A stretch of DNA of 64,000 bases from an uncultured Prevotellaceae bacterium (GCA_900319225.1 ONNV01000009.1:48043-112042), one strand, 5' to 3'; positions 15,897-26,884 are shown, counted from the stretch's first letter. Made by a program: numbers and translations. Notes: generated by a model not told the origin, from the sequence alone.

Positions 15897-17746
15897 TTAC
15901 CAAGATGAAGAAACTTGTATTCCTGGTTCACAGCAAGGAATATGACCTGTTCCTGGAGCAGTTGCGCTCTGTGGGCGTGGTGCACGTGGTCCGCAAACAG
16001 CAGGGTGCCGTTGAAGATGCCGGTCTGCAGGATGACATAAACCTCCTGAACCGCTGCAAGGCCGCTCTCAAGGAGCTTGAGCCTATGCTGAGCCATCCTG
16101 AGCTGGACTCTCCCAATGACGCCACCCGTGGTTTCAAGTTTGATACACCGGCCAAGGTACTTGAGCGTTGTGAGATAATCAATGCCGATAAGCTGGTCCA
16201 GGAGCAGACCCTGCAGGCCTTGACGCGTGACAGGGCACAACTGTTGCCATGGGGCGATTTTGATCCGCACCAGGTTGACAAGCTGCTTGATGCCGGTTAC
16301 AAGATGCTGTTCTGGAGCTGTCCGGCACGTGCTTTCAATGATGAATGGACCGCCAAGTACGGTGTGGTTGAGATTGCGCGTGACCAGCAGAAGGTTAATT
16401 TCATTACTCTTACCCACAGTGATGTGAATCCTGATATCGATGCTGAGCAGGTGCGCCTGCCGGCCATGTCATTGAGTAAGATTGATGATGAGATAGCAAA
16501 GACTAAGGCAAGTATTGATGCCGTTCCGTCCAAACTGGCACATCTGGCCATTCAGGGCGTGCCGGTATTGAAAGATGCAATACGTGACCTTGAGAACAGG
16601 ATAGATTTCAGTAACGTACGTCTTACCGGTGAGTCTCTTGCCGCCGATACGCTGCTGCTCCTGGAGGGCTGGGCCCCGGCCCAGGATGTGGACCGTATAA
16701 GTCATGAGCTGGATATGCGCGGCGTGTTCTATGACGTGCAGGATCCCGTTCCGGGCGATGACATCCCCATCAAACTCAAGAACAACCGTTTTGCGCGTCT
16801 GTTTGAGCCGCTTACCGAGATGTATTCATTGCCGAATTACTACGAGCTGGATCCTACGGCGGCATTCGCCCCGTTCTTCATGCTGTTCTTTGGACTTTGC
16901 ATGGGTGACGGCGGATACGGTCTGATAATATTCCTGGCATGTACGTTTGCCAAGAAGAAACTGCCTGCTCTCAAGGGTTTCATGGCATTGGGTCAGTGGC
17001 TGGGCATATCGACCATAATAGTGGGACTGCTTACGGGTATGGTATTCGGCATATCATTGGATACAGTTGCGTGGCCGTGGCTTGCCGGAGTGAAGGACCT
17101 GTTCATTACCGATAACAACTACAGCGTGATGGGTTACAGCCCCATGATGGCTTGTGCCATTGCAGTCGGTGTCCTGCAGATACTTTTCGGTATGGGATTC
17201 AAGATCGTACGTATCACTATACAGTATGGCATTAAGTACGCTCTCAGTGATATCGGATGGCTGGTAGTGTTGATAGATATGCTTGTAATGCTGTTCCTGA
17301 AGGCTGCCGGTACAGATATGTCACCTATGGTCATGAACCTGATTTGGGGTATTGCATGTTTGTGCGGTGTATTTATACTGTTTTTCAATACTCCCGGCAA
17401 GAATCCGTTCGTGAATCTGGGATCGGGCCTGTGGGGTACATATAACATGCTTAGTGGCCTTCTTGGCGATGTGCTTTCATACATACGTCTGTTTGCACTT
17501 GGCTTGGCCGGCGGTATCCTGGGTGGCGTGTTCAACAGCCTGGCATTCCAGGCCGGAGGTGCCCTGCCTATATGGATAGGGTGGCTGCCTACGGCATTCA
17601 TCCTGCTGTTTGGACACGGTCTGAACCTGTTCCTCTGTATTATCAGTGCCTTGGTACATCCTATAAGACTTACGTTTGTGGAGTTCTTTAAGAACGCAGG
17701 TTTTGAGGGTGGCGGAAAGGCCTATAAACCGTTTGTAAAGAAATAA
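15893..17746 (+). CDS. atpI: V-type ATP synthase membrane subunit I (a)
   Basis: A 617-residue stator subunit. Residues 1 to about 320 are a soluble domain of alpha/beta and coiled coils that connects to the peripheral stalk; residues about 330-600 hold roughly seven to eight membrane helices. Key region 'LGDVLSYIRLFALGLAGGILG' contains the conserved Arg of the ion half-channels. 'GDGGYGLIIF' near residue 345 is also typical. It overlaps subunit D by 4 bp. Ion type cannot be told from this subunit alone. Confidence 0.95.
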   Translation: MITKMKKLVFLVHSKEYDLFLEQLRSVGVVHVVRKQQGAVEDAGLQDDINLLNRCKAALKELEPMLSHPELDSPNDATRGFKFDTPAKVLERCEIINADKLVQEQTLQALTRDRAQLLPWGDFDPHQVDKLLDAGYKMLFWSCPARAFNDEWTAKYGVVEIARDQQKVNFITLTHSDVNPDIDAEQVRLPAMSLSKIDDEIAKTKASIDAVPSKLAHLAIQGVPVLKDAIRDLENRIDFSNVRLTGESLAADTLLLLEGWAPAQDVDRISHELDMRGVFYDVQDPVPGDDIPIKLKNNRFARLFEPLTEMYSLPNYYELDPTAAFAPFFMLFFGLCMGDGGYGLIIFLACTFAKKKLPALKGFMALGQWLGISTIIVGLLTGMVFGISLDTVAWPWLAGVKDLFITDNNYSVMGYSPMMACAIAVGVLQILFGMGFKIVRITIQYGIKYALSDIGWLVVLIDMLVMLFLKAAGTDMSPMVMNLIWGIACLCGVFILFFNTPGKNPFVNLGSGLWGTYNMLSGLLGDVLSYIRLFALGLAGGILGGVFNSLAFQAGGALPIWIGWLPTAFILLFGHGLNLFLCIISALVHPIRLTFVEFFKNAGFEGGGKAYKPFVKK

Positions 17747-17761
17747 ATCAGTAACAATTAA

Positions 17762-18223
<462 letters not shown>

Positions 18224-18244
18224 TTTACGCATAGATTGAGTAAT

Positions 18245-18271
18245 AAAAAAGCCGGCATCGCCGGCTTTTTT
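18245..18271 (+). terminator. Rho-independent terminator after the V-ATPase operon
   Basis: AAAAAAGCCGGC-ATC-GCCGGCTTTTTT is a perfect stem flanked by A and T runs, so it could work in both directions. Confidence 0.93.
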
Positions 18272-18286
18272 ATTATATAAAAACTG

Positions 18287-18294
18287 TAACTTTG
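18287..18294 (+). promoter_or_regulatory. -7 box for the glycogen synthase/phosphorylase genes
   Basis: TAACTTTG, 28 bp before the ATG at 18323. Confidence 0.65.
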
Positions 18295-18322
18295 CGGTCT
18301 GAAAAATCTGGTAAAAAGGATT

Positions 18323-19996
18323 ATGAGTAGTACCAATAGGAAACCAAGTTTTATTTTTTCCGTGAGCTGGGAGGTCTGCAATAAGATAGGAGGCATCTAC
18401 ACGGTTCTGTCTACTCAGGCTAAGACGCTCAAGGAGGAGAGCAATGCTACGCTCATTTATGTAGGCCCCGATCTGTGGGAGGGCAAGAACAATCCGCTGT
18501 TTATTGAGGACAAATCACTTTACTCACTCTGGAGAGATTATGCACGTGACACCAACGGTATACCGGTTAGGGTGGGATACTGGAACATTCCCGGTCGTCC
18601 CATTGTGATACTGGTCAACTTCATGTCATGCTACTCACTCAAGAATGATATATACGGCCGCGCCTGGAAACTGTTCGGCGTAGATTCCATGCATGCATAC
18701 GGTGATTATGATGAGGCGTCAATGTTCTCATACTGCGCGGCTATGGCAGTGAAGAGTTTCTATAACTTCAATATCGGCCCTAATGAGACTGTGGTTTATC
18801 ATGCACATGAGTGGATGACCGGTCTGGGTGCCCTGTTCCTTAAGTACTACATTCCGCAGATTGCAACGGTATTTACAACTCACGCCACATCCATAGGGCG
18901 CTCCATTTGCGGTAACGGTAAGGCTCTGTATGAGTTCTTTGACGGTTATAACGGTGACCAGATGGCACGTGAGCTGAATATGGAGTCCAAACACTCCATT
19001 GAGAAACAGACCGCACACCTGGTGGACTGCTTTACCACTGTGAGTGACATCACAGCCCGTGAGTGCACGCAGCTGCTGGAGCGTACTCCCGATGTGGTTA
19101 CTGTGAACGGATTTGAGGATGGATTCCTGCCTGAGCCGTCACGTTTTGAGGGTGCCCGCGCAGAGGCCCGCTACCATATTCTGAGTATTGCCAACAAACT
19201 GTTTGGCACCAACTGGGGTAATGAGACGGTGATTGTGGCTACCGGAGGGCGTTATGAGTTCCGTAACAAGGGTATTGACCTGTTCCTGGAATCCATGCGT
19301 ACGCTGCGTGACAACCGCAAGACAAAGGATGCCCATATACTGGCACTGATTAACGTGCCGGCATGGGTTAAGGAGCCCCGCCGTGACCTGCAGGACCGCA
19401 TAGAGGGTGCAGACAACACTACCACACCTCTTACAATGCCGCTCACCACGCACTGGCTGCATAATATGGAGCAGGACCGCGTGATCTGCACCCTGCAGTC
19501 TATGGGATTCCGCAATGAACCTGATGACAATATCAAGGTGCTGTTTGTGCCGTGCTATCTGGACGGTAATGACGGTATCTTTAACAAGACATATTATGAC
19601 CTGCTTATAGGGCAGGATCTGGCTCTTTTCCCGTCATACTACGAGCCCTGGGGGTACACTCCGCTTGAGAGTGCCGCATTCAAGGTTCCTACGGTGACAT
19701 CGGACCTGGCCGGATTCGGACTGTGGGTGAACAGCGTGCTGGGACATGACGGTGAGATTGAGGATGGAGTGAAGGTGGTTCACCGCACGGACAGCAACTG
19801 GTATGAGGCCGCCGCCGATATAAGCCGCCAGATAGAGAAGTGGGTGGCAATGGATTTCCGACAGCGTGAGTCTGCCAGACAGAGTGCCGGAAAGATTGCA
19901 GAGAAGGCACTGTGGAAACATTTTGTCAAGTACTACCTGGAGGCTTATGACTTTGCGGTAGATAAGACATGGAGCAAGATTTACAACAACAGATAA
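18323..19996 (+). CDS. Glycogen synthase, eukaryote-like (GT3-type)
   Basis: A 557-residue cytoplasmic glucosyltransferase that elongates alpha-1,4-glucan. The opening '[22 protein letters not shown]' has the lysine-containing KxGG donor-site motif. '[13 protein letters not shown]', '[13 protein letters not shown]' and the late '[16 protein letters not shown]' (the E-x7-E-like catalytic segment) resemble the animal/yeast GT3 enzymes more than bacterial GlgA. Bacteroidales are known to use this type. It lies 22 bp before an alpha-glucan phosphorylase gene, so storage-polymer synthesis and breakdown are encoded together. Confidence 0.92.
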   Translation: MSSTNRKPSFIFSVSWEVCNKIGGIYTVLSTQAKTLKEESNATLIYVGPDLWEGKNNPLFIEDKSLYSLWRDYARDTNGIPVRVGYWNIPGRPIVILVNFMSCYSLKNDIYGRAWKLFGVDSMHAYGDYDEASMFSYCAAMAVKSFYNFNIGPNETVVYHAHEWMTGLGALFLKYYIPQIATVFTTHATSIGRSICGNGKALYEFFDGYNGDQMARELNMESKHSIEKQTAHLVDCFTTVSDITARECTQLLERTPDVVTVNGFEDGFLPEPSRFEGARAEARYHILSIANKLFGTNWGNETVIVATGGRYEFRNKGIDLFLESMRTLRDNRKTKDAHILALINVPAWVKEPRRDLQDRIEGADNTTTPLTMPLTTHWLHNMEQDRVICTLQSMGFRNEPDDNIKVLFVPCYLDGNDGIFNKTYYDLLIGQDLALFPSYYEPWGYTPLESAAFKVPTVTSDLAGFGLWVNSVLGHDGEIEDGVKVVHRTDSNWYEAAADISRQIEKWVAMDFRQRESARQSAGKIAEKALWKHFVKYYLEAYDFAVDKTWSKIYNNR

Positions 19997-20018
19997 CGAA
20001 CTTATTTTTCTACTAAAT

Positions 20019-22583
20019 ATGAAGATTAAAGCTAGCAATTCCAATCAGCCTTCATGGCGCGAGATTTATGTGAAATCAAGCGTACCTGAGGCATTGCAGA
20101 AACTTGATGAACTGGCTCACAACATCTGGTGGGTATGGAATGAGGACGCTAAGGCCCTGTTCAAGGAGATTGACCCCGAGATGTGGTCCAAGGTTCGTCA
20201 CAATCCTATCATGATGCTCCAGAGTCTGGGTTATGACAAGCTGGAGGAACTGGCCGGGGATAAGATTTTCCTGGACAAGATGAATGCCATTTATGACAAA
20301 TTCCGCAAATATATAGACGTTAAACCTGACCAGAACCGTCCGTCAGTTGCATACTTCTGCATGGAGTACGGTCTTACACATGTGCTTAAGATCTACTCGG
20401 GTGGTCTGGGCGTTCTGGCCGGTGACTATATGAAGGAGGCTAGTGACAGTAACGTTGATATGTGCGGCGTAGGTTTCCTGTACCGTCACGGTTACTTTAC
20501 ACAGACCCTGTCCATGGACGGTCAGCAGATTGCCAACTATGAGCCGCAGGATTTCAACACACTGCCGCTGGAGCGTGTATATGACAAGAACGGACAGCCT
20601 CTGGTTGTGGCTGTGCCTTATATCAACTATACCGTTTACGCTGCCATCTGGAAGGTGAACGTGGGCCGTGTGCCTCTGTATCTGATGGATACCGATATTG
20701 ATATGAACAGCGGTTATGACCGTCCCATCACGTCACAGCTTTACGGCGGTGACTGGGAGAACCGTCTTAAGCAGGAGATCCTGCTGGGTATAGGCGGTAT
20801 GCTTACCCTTGAGGCCCTGGGCATCAAGAAGGATATCTACCACTGCAATGAGGGACATGCCGCTCTGTGCAACCTGTACCGTCTTACACAGTACGTAAAG
20901 CAGGGCCTTACATTCAACCAGGCTATGGAGGTGGTTCGTGCATCGTCACTCTACACCGTTCATACTCCGGTTCCTGCAGGTCATGACTACTTTGACGAGG
21001 GCCTGTTCGGCAAGTATATGGGCGGTTACGCTCAGCAGCTGGGCATAAGCTGGGGCGAGCTCATGGATATGGGCCGTACCAATCCGGGTGATCCTAGTGA
21101 GAGGTTCTGCATGTCCACATTCGCATGTAACACCTGCCAGGAGGTTAACGGCGTAAGCTGGCTGCACGGTGAGGTGTCAAAGAAGATGTTCAGCGGTATC
21201 TGGAAGGGTTACTACCCCGAGGAGAGCCACGTAGGTTACGTGACCAACGGTGTTCATATGCCTACATGGGCATCAAAGGAGTGGCAGGCTCTCTATGCCA
21301 AGTATTTTGACAAGAATTTCCTGTCCGACCAGTCAAATGAGAAGATGTGGGAGGATATCTATAAGGTGCCCGATAAGGTGGTTTGGGATCTGCACAATGA
21401 CCTTAAGAAGCAGCTTATTGAGTTTATACGTCAGCAGTTCAAGGACAGCTGGCTCAAGAACCAGGGTGATCCGTCACGCGTAATGTCACTTATGCAGAAA
21501 ATCAACCCGAATGCGCTGACTATCGGATTCGGCCGCCGTTTTGCCACTTACAAGCGTGCACACCTGCTGTTCACTGACCTGGACCGTCTGGCCAAGATCG
21601 TGAACAACCCTGACTATCCGGTACAGTTCTTCTTTACCGGTAAGGCTCATCCGCACGATGGTGCCGGTCAGGGGCTGATAAAGCAGATCATAGATATCAG
21701 CCGCCGTCCGGAGTTCCTGGGTAAGATCATATTCCTGGAGAACTATGACATGCATCTGGCACGCCGTCTTGTATCGGGCGTAGATATCTGGCTCAATACT
21801 CCTACACGTCCGCTGGAGGCATCGGGCACATCGGGCGAGAAAGCCCTTATGAACGGTGTGGTAAACTTCTCAGTGCTGGACGGCTGGTGGTACGAGGGTT
21901 ATCGTGAGGGTGCCGGCTGGGCCCTGACCGATAAGCGTACATACAACAATCAGGCTTATCAGGATCAGCTGGATGCCGCTACAATCTACAGCATCCTGGA
22001 GAATGAGATACTGCCGCTCTACTACAACAAGAATGCCGAGGGCGTTTCTGAGGGTTGGGTATCAACTATGAAGAACTCAATCGCGCAGATTGCTCCGCAC
22101 TATACTATGAAGCGTCAGCTGGATGACTATTTCAGCAAGTTCTACTGCAAGATGGCTGAGCGCTCACATATGCTTCAGGCTAATGACTTTGCCAAGGCTA
22201 AGGAGATTGCCGCCTGGAAGGAGACCGTGGCCGAGCGATGGGATCAGATTGAGGTGGTAAGCTCCAACAAGACCGAGACCGTGCTGCAGGGCCTGTTTGA
22301 AACCGGCAAGTCTTATGAGATGGAGTACGTGATTGATGAGAAGGGTCTGGAGGATGCAGTTGGCGTTGAGATGGTTGTGACCGGTTACGATGCCGATGGT
22401 GATGAGAAACTGCAGAAGGTTGTTCCGCTGGAGCTTGTTAAGCGTGAGGGTAACCTCTACACGTTCCGTGGTACCATCAAGAATGACCTTCCCGGTGCAT
22501 TCCGCATAGCATACCGCATGTATCCCAAGAACGCAGACCTGCCTCACCGTCAGGATTTCTGCTACGTTAAGTGGTTCTATTGA
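20019..22583 (+). CDS. glgP: Alpha-glucan (glycogen/maltodextrin) phosphorylase
   Basis: An 854-residue GT35 enzyme that releases glucose-1-phosphate from alpha-glucan using pyridoxal phosphate. Residues about 15-110 match the N-terminal DUF3417 segment ('[16 protein letters not shown]'), seen in the Thermus/Thermotoga-like branch. 'NEGHAAL', '[13 protein letters not shown]' and '[11 protein letters not shown]' are substrate-site motifs; the cofactor Lys is in '[14 protein letters not shown]' (canonical text is 'GTSGMKA'). The gene follows glycogen synthase in one unit and ends at a terminator. Confidence 0.94.
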   Translation: MKIKASNSNQPSWREIYVKSSVPEALQKLDELAHNIWWVWNEDAKALFKEIDPEMWSKVRHNPIMMLQSLGYDKLEELAGDKIFLDKMNAIYDKFRKYIDVKPDQNRPSVAYFCMEYGLTHVLKIYSGGLGVLAGDYMKEASDSNVDMCGVGFLYRHGYFTQTLSMDGQQIANYEPQDFNTLPLERVYDKNGQPLVVAVPYINYTVYAAIWKVNVGRVPLYLMDTDIDMNSGYDRPITSQLYGGDWENRLKQEILLGIGGMLTLEALGIKKDIYHCNEGHAALCNLYRLTQYVKQGLTFNQAMEVVRASSLYTVHTPVPAGHDYFDEGLFGKYMGGYAQQLGISWGELMDMGRTNPGDPSERFCMSTFACNTCQEVNGVSWLHGEVSKKMFSGIWKGYYPEESHVGYVTNGVHMPTWASKEWQALYAKYFDKNFLSDQSNEKMWEDIYKVPDKVVWDLHNDLKKQLIEFIRQQFKDSWLKNQGDPSRVMSLMQKINPNALTIGFGRRFATYKRAHLLFTDLDRLAKIVNNPDYPVQFFFTGKAHPHDGAGQGLIKQIIDISRRPEFLGKIIFLENYDMHLARRLVSGVDIWLNTPTRPLEASGTSGEKALMNGVVNFSVLDGWWYEGYREGAGWALTDKRTYNNQAYQDQLDAATIYSILENEILPLYYNKNAEGVSEGWVSTMKNSIAQIAPHYTMKRQLDDYFSKFYCKMAERSHMLQANDFAKAKEIAAWKETVAERWDQIEVVSSNKTETVLQGLFETGKSYEMEYVIDEKGLEDAVGVEMVVTGYDADGDEKLQKVVPLELVKREGNLYTFRGTIKNDLPGAFRIAYRMYPKNADLPHRQDFCYVKWFY

Positions 22584-22610
22584 TTTTTAGTATTGTACTA
22601 TACTGGTGGA

Positions 22611-22650
22611 AGAGGCTGCTCTTTGGTGAGCGGCCTCTTTTTCTTTTTCT
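22611..22650 (+). terminator. Terminator after glgP
   Basis: AGAGGCTGCTC-TTTGGT-GAGCGGCCTCT stem followed by a T-rich run. Confidence 0.85.
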
Positions 22651-22806
22651 CGCGGGGTGCTGGTGGGCCTTAGGGAACTGTAGCGCACGTAGCGCCATTT
22701 TCATCCCTAAGGTAAGCAGGAAATACGTGATATCGCGGGTTGCCGGTGGACCTTAGGGAAGTGTAGCGCAGGTGGGGGCGATTTCTTCCCTAAGGTGGGG
22801 GTAGAT
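22651..22806. repeat. 83-bp palindromic repeat family, two units
   Basis: CCTTAGGG at 22668 and 22751 (spacing 83) alternate with CCCTAAGGT at 22704 and 22787, in the reverse orientation relative to the larger arrays at 34.0 and 63.6 kb. It fills most of the 272-bp gap between glgP and ruvC. Confidence 0.85.
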
Positions 22807-22855
22807 TTACGTCCGATAAGTATCGACCGCTCAAGCCCTGAAGGGGGTTGGGCGG

Positions 22856-23449
22856 TTAGTCTTGGGACGCGGTTTTGCGCTTGGAGACCTTTGAGGGGTT
22901 GCTGCTGATGAACTCTTTCCAGGTTTTGGGGCCTTTCTTGCCGGTGTCTGGGCGACCCATCTGCAGGTAGTGGCAGTAGGCGGCGGCCAGGGCGTCAGTT
23001 GCATCCAGGAACTTGGGCATCTCTGCGGGGTCCAGATGCAGCATGCGCTGCAGCATTCCTGCCACCTGCTCCTTGCTGGCGGTACCGGTTCCGGTTATGG
23101 CCATCTTGATTTTCATGGGGGCGTACTCCGTGATGGGCACGCTATGGTTGATGGCAGCGGCTATGGCTACGCCCTGGGCACGGCCCAGTTTGAGCATGGA
23201 CTGCACGTTCTTGCCAAAGAAGGGGGCCTCAATGGCCATCTCGTCTGGTAGATATGAGTCAATGATGCCGTTTACGCGCTGGAAAATGTGGCCTAGCTTG
23301 AGGTACATGTCGCCCTCCTTACGCATGTCAATAACACCCATGGTAACTATTGATGCCTTGGTGCCCTCTACCTTGATGACGCCATAACCCATCACGTTTG
23401 TGCCGGGATCTATGCCCAGGATGATTTTTTCTGCTACGGGCTTTATCAT
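22856..23449 (-). CDS. ruvC: Crossover junction endodeoxyribonuclease RuvC
   Basis: A 197-residue Holliday-junction resolvase. The first catalytic Asp is in 'ILGIDPGTNVMGYGVI', the Glu in 'EMAIEAPFFGKNVQS', and the last acidic pair in 'DATDALAAAYCH'. It cuts four-way junctions after RuvAB branch migration. The C-terminal about 25 residues are Lys/Ser-rich and extend past the core. A TATATTCG box on the minus strand just upstream is a probable promoter, divergent from the tRNA. Confidence 0.96.
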   Translation of the reverse strand: MIKPVAEKIILGIDPGTNVMGYGVIKVEGTKASIVTMGVIDMRKEGDMYLKLGHIFQRVNGIIDSYLPDEMAIEAPFFGKNVQSMLKLGRAQGVAIAAAINHSVPITEYAPMKIKMAITGTGTASKEQVAGMLQRMLHLDPAEMPKFLDATDALAAAYCHYLQMGRPDTGKKGPKTWKEFISSNPSKVSKRKTASQD

Positions 23450-23498
23450 TTACTCAATTTTTCTGGTGCGAATATAGCAATTATTCAATCCTAATCAT

Positions 23499-23506
23499 TA
23501 CCTTTG
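23499..23506 (+). promoter_or_regulatory. -7 box for tRNA-Ala
   Basis: TACCTTTG, 20 bp before the mature tRNA 5' end. Confidence 0.65.
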
Positions 23507-23526
23507 CAGCCGAAATAATCAAGGAC

Positions 23527-23600
23527 GGGGCATTAGCTCATCTGGCTAGAGCGTTTGACTGGCAGTCAAGAGGTGACGAGTTCGAGTCTCGTATGCTCCA
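23527..23600 (+). tRNA. tRNA-Ala (anticodon GGC)
   Basis: A 74-nt cloverleaf. The acceptor stem GGGGCAT pairs with ATGCTCC and contains the G3:U70 pair that marks alanine tRNAs. The anticodon stem TTTGA/TCAAG encloses loop CTGGCAG, anticodon GGC. The T arm is GACGAG-TTCGAGT-CTCGTA-like. Discriminator A at 23600; CCA is not encoded. A hairpin near 23609-23635 (GCCCTACAG/CTGTGGGGC) followed by T-rich DNA is a likely terminator. The 3' end serves as one copy of a 15-bp direct repeat (see 23587-23601). Confidence 0.95.
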
Positions 23601-23601
23601 C
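23587..23601 (+). other. att-like direct repeat, left copy (tRNA-Ala 3' end)
   Basis: TCTCGTATGCTCCAC is identical to 27636-27650. A tRNA 3' end repeated downstream is the usual mark of site-specific integration. The tRNA stays intact on the left side. Confidence 0.7.
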
Positions 23602-23776
23602 GAAAAACGGCCCTACAGGTATCTGTGGGGCATTTTACGTTTTTTAACAATACTGAAACCTTACTGAATTTTTCAGCTTTATCCACAAATTATCGGAATA
23701 ATACCTTCTGTTTAAGATACTGAATTGATCAATATAGTAAGTTCCGCCAAAGTTGGCAAAAATTAGCGAGTTTGGC

Positions 23777-25204
23777 TTAATACTCCTCTGTGTTCTCTAC
23801 AAATAAATCTTTAAGAGTCAGTACTTTGGCAAAATCGTCACTATGCTCTCCTTGCGTCAACCCCTTGGTCGTAACCAATACAGTTCGGATTGATTCGTGA
23901 TCCTTGTATTCGCTTTGAAAGGCCTGTATCCTGCGTTCCAGCTTTTTACTCTCATCGGCATCCTGTGTGTATTCGTACCGTGAATACTTCATCTCGCAGA
24001 TGTCAGTTATTCCGTCAGCTCTTTCTATAATCATGTCAATCTGACCTGCTGGCTTACCGGGCTTGTTGCGCCAAGAATAGTATTTGGTAAGCATAGTGTC
24101 CAGCCTAAGTGACTGAATGATTTCCCATATATGAAACATGCAGATTCTCTCAAATGCCAGTCCGTACCAAGTGTTCTGTGTTGGAGTGTTCAATGTGTGA
24201 CGCCAATAGGCACGGTCAGTTACGGTTGTGTTGCAGAATGTCAGATAGAATATTGTAAAGAAATCCACCAGGCGGTATATACCGGAATTCTTTTTACCAC
24301 AAACACTGTTATAACTAATAAGGTCACAATATACAAGATCCTTCAGCATATTGGTAAGGTCTTCTCCCGAACTCATTTTCAGAGCGCTTGCGATCTCTTT
24401 CCGTGTCATCCCCTCGCGGCTTACTGCAAGCAGTTTGATTATATCCGTATATTTTTCAGGATTCCGGAACAGTGATTTATACAAACGTCTGAACTCGTTC
24501 TTGAATTCGGCATCGGTCGAGAAGAAAAGCATGTCAATATTCTCGGCCGCGCTCCTCGTGGGGTCAAGTAGTGAGAAGTAGTAGGGAACGCCTCCCATTG
24601 CAGCATACAACTGCAGAATAGTCATGCGGTCCCACTTAAAGTGCCTTGCCTTGAAATACATCTCTGACTGGTACAGACTGAATGGGCGCAGGTGCATCTC
24701 ATGGGTCGCCCGGCGGTGCAGGCCTCCGCGGTTGTCAATCACATTGCGTATCATCCATGATGTTGCCGAACCGCATATCACAAGGAAAATATTGTCATAC
24801 CATACGGCTATGTCATTCCAGAATATACCTAACTCCTTTACAAAGTTGGAGTACTCATAGTCAAAACATGATATTTCATCAATGAACACAACGCAACGTT
24901 TTTTGCGCTTGCATTTTTTTATGATGCTACCCAGCGCATTGAAAGCCTCGTTCCAGTTCTTTGGCTGTGGCCCGTCATAACCATATTTGATTAGGGCAGA
25001 AAGGAAGGCGTTCTTTTGGTCTTCTTTGTCTCCTTCCAGTACACCGCTGGCAAAGAAGTCAAACTTATCCTTAAAGTAGTAGCGTATAAGTGATGTCTTG
25101 CCTACACGACGACGGCCATAAAGAGCAATGAATTCTGCTTTTCCGCTTTGGTCGTATCTAGCCAGTTTTGCCAGTTCGACATCCCTTCCAATGATTCTAT
25201 CCAT
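23777..25204 (-). CDS. AAA-type ATPase with C-terminal DUF234 nuclease-like domain
   Basis: A 475-residue protein from the ATG at 25204; upstream in-frame codons overlap the promoter box (25221-25228), so a start at 25306 is rejected. The P-loop is 'ALYGRRRVGKTSLI' at about residues 29-42, Walker B 'CVVFIDEISCFD', a sensor-like 'FLVICGSATSWM', then a winged-helix ('EGMTRKEIASALKMSSG'), then DUF234 with 'QIDMIIERADG' and 'DICEMKYS', a PD-(D/E)xK-like pattern. Such ATPases are common solitary genes in Bacteroidetes and archaea with unknown role. The gene lies in the islet next to tRNA-Ala and is bracketed by GTTCCGCCAAA motifs. Confidence 0.88.
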   Translation of the reverse strand: MDRIIGRDVELAKLARYDQSGKAEFIALYGRRRVGKTSLIRYYFKDKFDFFASGVLEGDKEDQKNAFLSALIKYGYDGPQPKNWNEAFNALGSIIKKCKRKKRCVVFIDEISCFDYEYSNFVKELGIFWNDIAVWYDNIFLVICGSATSWMIRNVIDNRGGLHRRATHEMHLRPFSLYQSEMYFKARHFKWDRMTILQLYAAMGGVPYYFSLLDPTRSAAENIDMLFFSTDAEFKNEFRRLYKSLFRNPEKYTDIIKLLAVSREGMTRKEIASALKMSSGEDLTNMLKDLVYCDLISYNSVCGKKNSGIYRLVDFFTIFYLTFCNTTVTDRAYWRHTLNTPTQNTWYGLAFERICMFHIWEIIQSLRLDTMLTKYYSWRNKPGKPAGQIDMIIERADGITDICEMKYSRYEYTQDADESKKLERRIQAFQSEYKDHESIRTVLVTTKGLTQGEHSDDFAKVLTLKDLFVENTEEY

Positions 25205-25220
25205 ACTTTTTCCTTTTTTG

Positions 25221-25228
25221 CAAAGATA
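25221..25228 (-). promoter_or_regulatory. -7 box for the AAA ATPase gene
   Basis: TATCTTTG on the minus strand, 16 bp before the chosen ATG, which decides that start. Confidence 0.7.
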
Positions 25229-25241
25229 AATTGTTTCTTTG

Positions 25242-25288
25242 AATGTTCCGCCAAACTTTGCTTTTTTTTCAAACTTTGGCGGAACATT
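25242..25288. repeat. Inverted repeat over the ATPase promoter
   Basis: Arms of 19 bp (25242-25260 and 25270-25288, one mismatch) around a 9-bp spacer, each carrying GTTCCGCCAAA. Placed just upstream of the -7 box, it looks like an operator. A single related copy (GTTCCGCCAAAGTTGGC) lies beyond the gene's 3' end at 23741-23757. Confidence 0.8.
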
Positions 25289-25403
25289 AATGTGATACTT
25301 TACCATATACCATAGTTACCAATACTTCATAACAGTTTCAAACTGTCTCAAAAATGCAACGTTTTTGCAACGTCTGATCCTTGACAGTTGTAAATATGAG
25401 AAC

Positions 25404-25411
25404 TATTTTTG
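25404..25411 (+). promoter_or_regulatory. -7 box for the DUF4419 gene
   Basis: TATTTTTG, 40 bp before the ATG at 25452. Confidence 0.55.
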
Positions 25412-25451
25412 CAGCAAACAAATGGCAAGACTATAAGTAAAAGTGTTGTTT

Positions 25452-26855
25452 ATGAGTAGGATAAAAACATACATGCTGGCAATGTTGCTGTTAAGCGCAG
25501 CCACAACCGCCAGTGCCGATAAGGCCCGCATTCTGGAACAGAAACAGGGCAGCATAACTTTTGTGGTCGATGAGAATCTGCCCAAACCCAAGAATGATCA
25601 TTTTAACTGGATGTCACAGGCCGACAGGCTTGAAGGTTTAGGCGCATCCACATATTACAATTTAGACAATGGCTACATTGCAGCCAGCTTCTGGGAACAA
25701 CCTTTATCATGTACTGATGCCCCGTTCTTTACAGGAATGGTCCAAGCCTTTGCCGATCATCGGCCCATCACACTATCGCCCGATGTGATCTGGATGCTTA
25801 TATGCCAGGCATTCTCACATGATGTCAATGCCAACCCGGAAAAGTTCCGTGACAAGTTCGTGGATTTTGACGGTAAGACAGACCTGATAGTCCAGACAAA
25901 CAGGAAACTCTATGATCCGGAATTTGACTGGACCGGAACAATAGATGGCTTTGCCAGGAAAATAGACGCCAGCACTAAGAACGATGTCGCCAAACTCATT
26001 ACGGCCGATTTCTCAACCACAGGCACCGTTGAGCGTATGGCATCTGAGATTGTGCTGATGGAGACGACCAAGTCCTTCTTCAACTTCATAATCATGTATG
26101 TGGGTTGTGGCTTCCCTTCAGTCACTTTGACAGGTACAGTGGAGGATTGGCAGTCTATAGTGGATAGAACAGCCCGTTTGCAGGAACTAGGTGCCGGCAG
26201 TTGGGCGGCAGAGCTCAAACCTATACTTGAGCAATTTGTACAGGCCACACAAGGTAATCCGGACCAGGCATTCTGGCAGGATATAGTAATGAAGAACACA
26301 GTGGCAAGCCTGCGTGGCGGAGCCTGCTCATTGGATAAGCCTACAGAGCTTGACGGCTGGTTCCTCAAGTTCATGCCATATGACAAGGACGGTAAGCCCA
26401 CACCGGACAAAGTTCCGCACAATTACGACAATATGCCCAAACAGATGGCATCGGTCCCGGTCAAATACATTGAGGTGGATACAAATACAGGCCAGGTCGT
26501 TGAGACTATAAATCTGAAACTATCAGGCGGTATAGCCGGATACATAGCCGATGAGAAAGATTGCGTGTCATTCCAGCTTGGTTGGACTGTAAACAAGTCC
26601 GATGAGGACGAAGTCATTGACAAACTGAAACAGGAGGCTGATTATGGTGTTACACTCAGTGTAACCAAGGTTCCGGAAGAACTTCGTGCCGTTAAGCACT
26701 ACGGCTCACTGGAACTACGTTTCACAGATGAGGTAGATTTACCCGATTGGATGGACAGTATGGATATAGACAGACTAATCATTCAAGGCAAGATGTCTTC
26801 AGATCGAAAAAAAGAACTGAAGCGCCGCTTTGGAGACCGTATAGAGTTTGAATAA
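25452..26855 (+). CDS. DUF4419 protein, exported
   Basis: A 467-residue protein with a signal peptide ('MSRIKTYMLAMLLLSAATTASA'). The ATG at 25452 is preferred to an in-frame GTG three codons earlier. Text such as 'RPITLSPDVIWMLICQAFSHDV', 'NANPEKFRDKFVDFDGK' and 'GCGFPSVTLTGTVEDWQSI' matches my memory of DUF4419, a family of unknown function found in both bacteria and fungi. No catalytic residues are known to me. It is the middle gene of the islet; 29 bp separate it from the plug-like lipoprotein gene, so the two are likely co-transcribed. Confidence 0.82.
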   Translation: MSRIKTYMLAMLLLSAATTASADKARILEQKQGSITFVVDENLPKPKNDHFNWMSQADRLEGLGASTYYNLDNGYIAASFWEQPLSCTDAPFFTGMVQAFADHRPITLSPDVIWMLICQAFSHDVNANPEKFRDKFVDFDGKTDLIVQTNRKLYDPEFDWTGTIDGFARKIDASTKNDVAKLITADFSTTGTVERMASEIVLMETTKSFFNFIIMYVGCGFPSVTLTGTVEDWQSIVDRTARLQELGAGSWAAELKPILEQFVQATQGNPDQAFWQDIVMKNTVASLRGGACSLDKPTELDGWFLKFMPYDKDGKPTPDKVPHNYDNMPKQMASVPVKYIEVDTNTGQVVETINLKLSGGIAGYIADEKDCVSFQLGWTVNKSDEDEVIDKLKQEADYGVTLSVTKVPEELRAVKHYGSLELRFTDEVDLPDWMDSMDIDRLIIQGKMSSDRKKELKRRFGDRIEFE

Positions 26856-26884
26856 ACTAATGACTCGGAAAAAACATTCACGGT

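Noticed and set aside
22571-22756. 61-residue protein after glgP
   Set aside because: It overlaps the terminator and the repeat; the codons make no sensible protein.
25205-25306. 34 extra residues on the AAA ATPase
   Set aside because: They would be encoded by the promoter and operator sequence.
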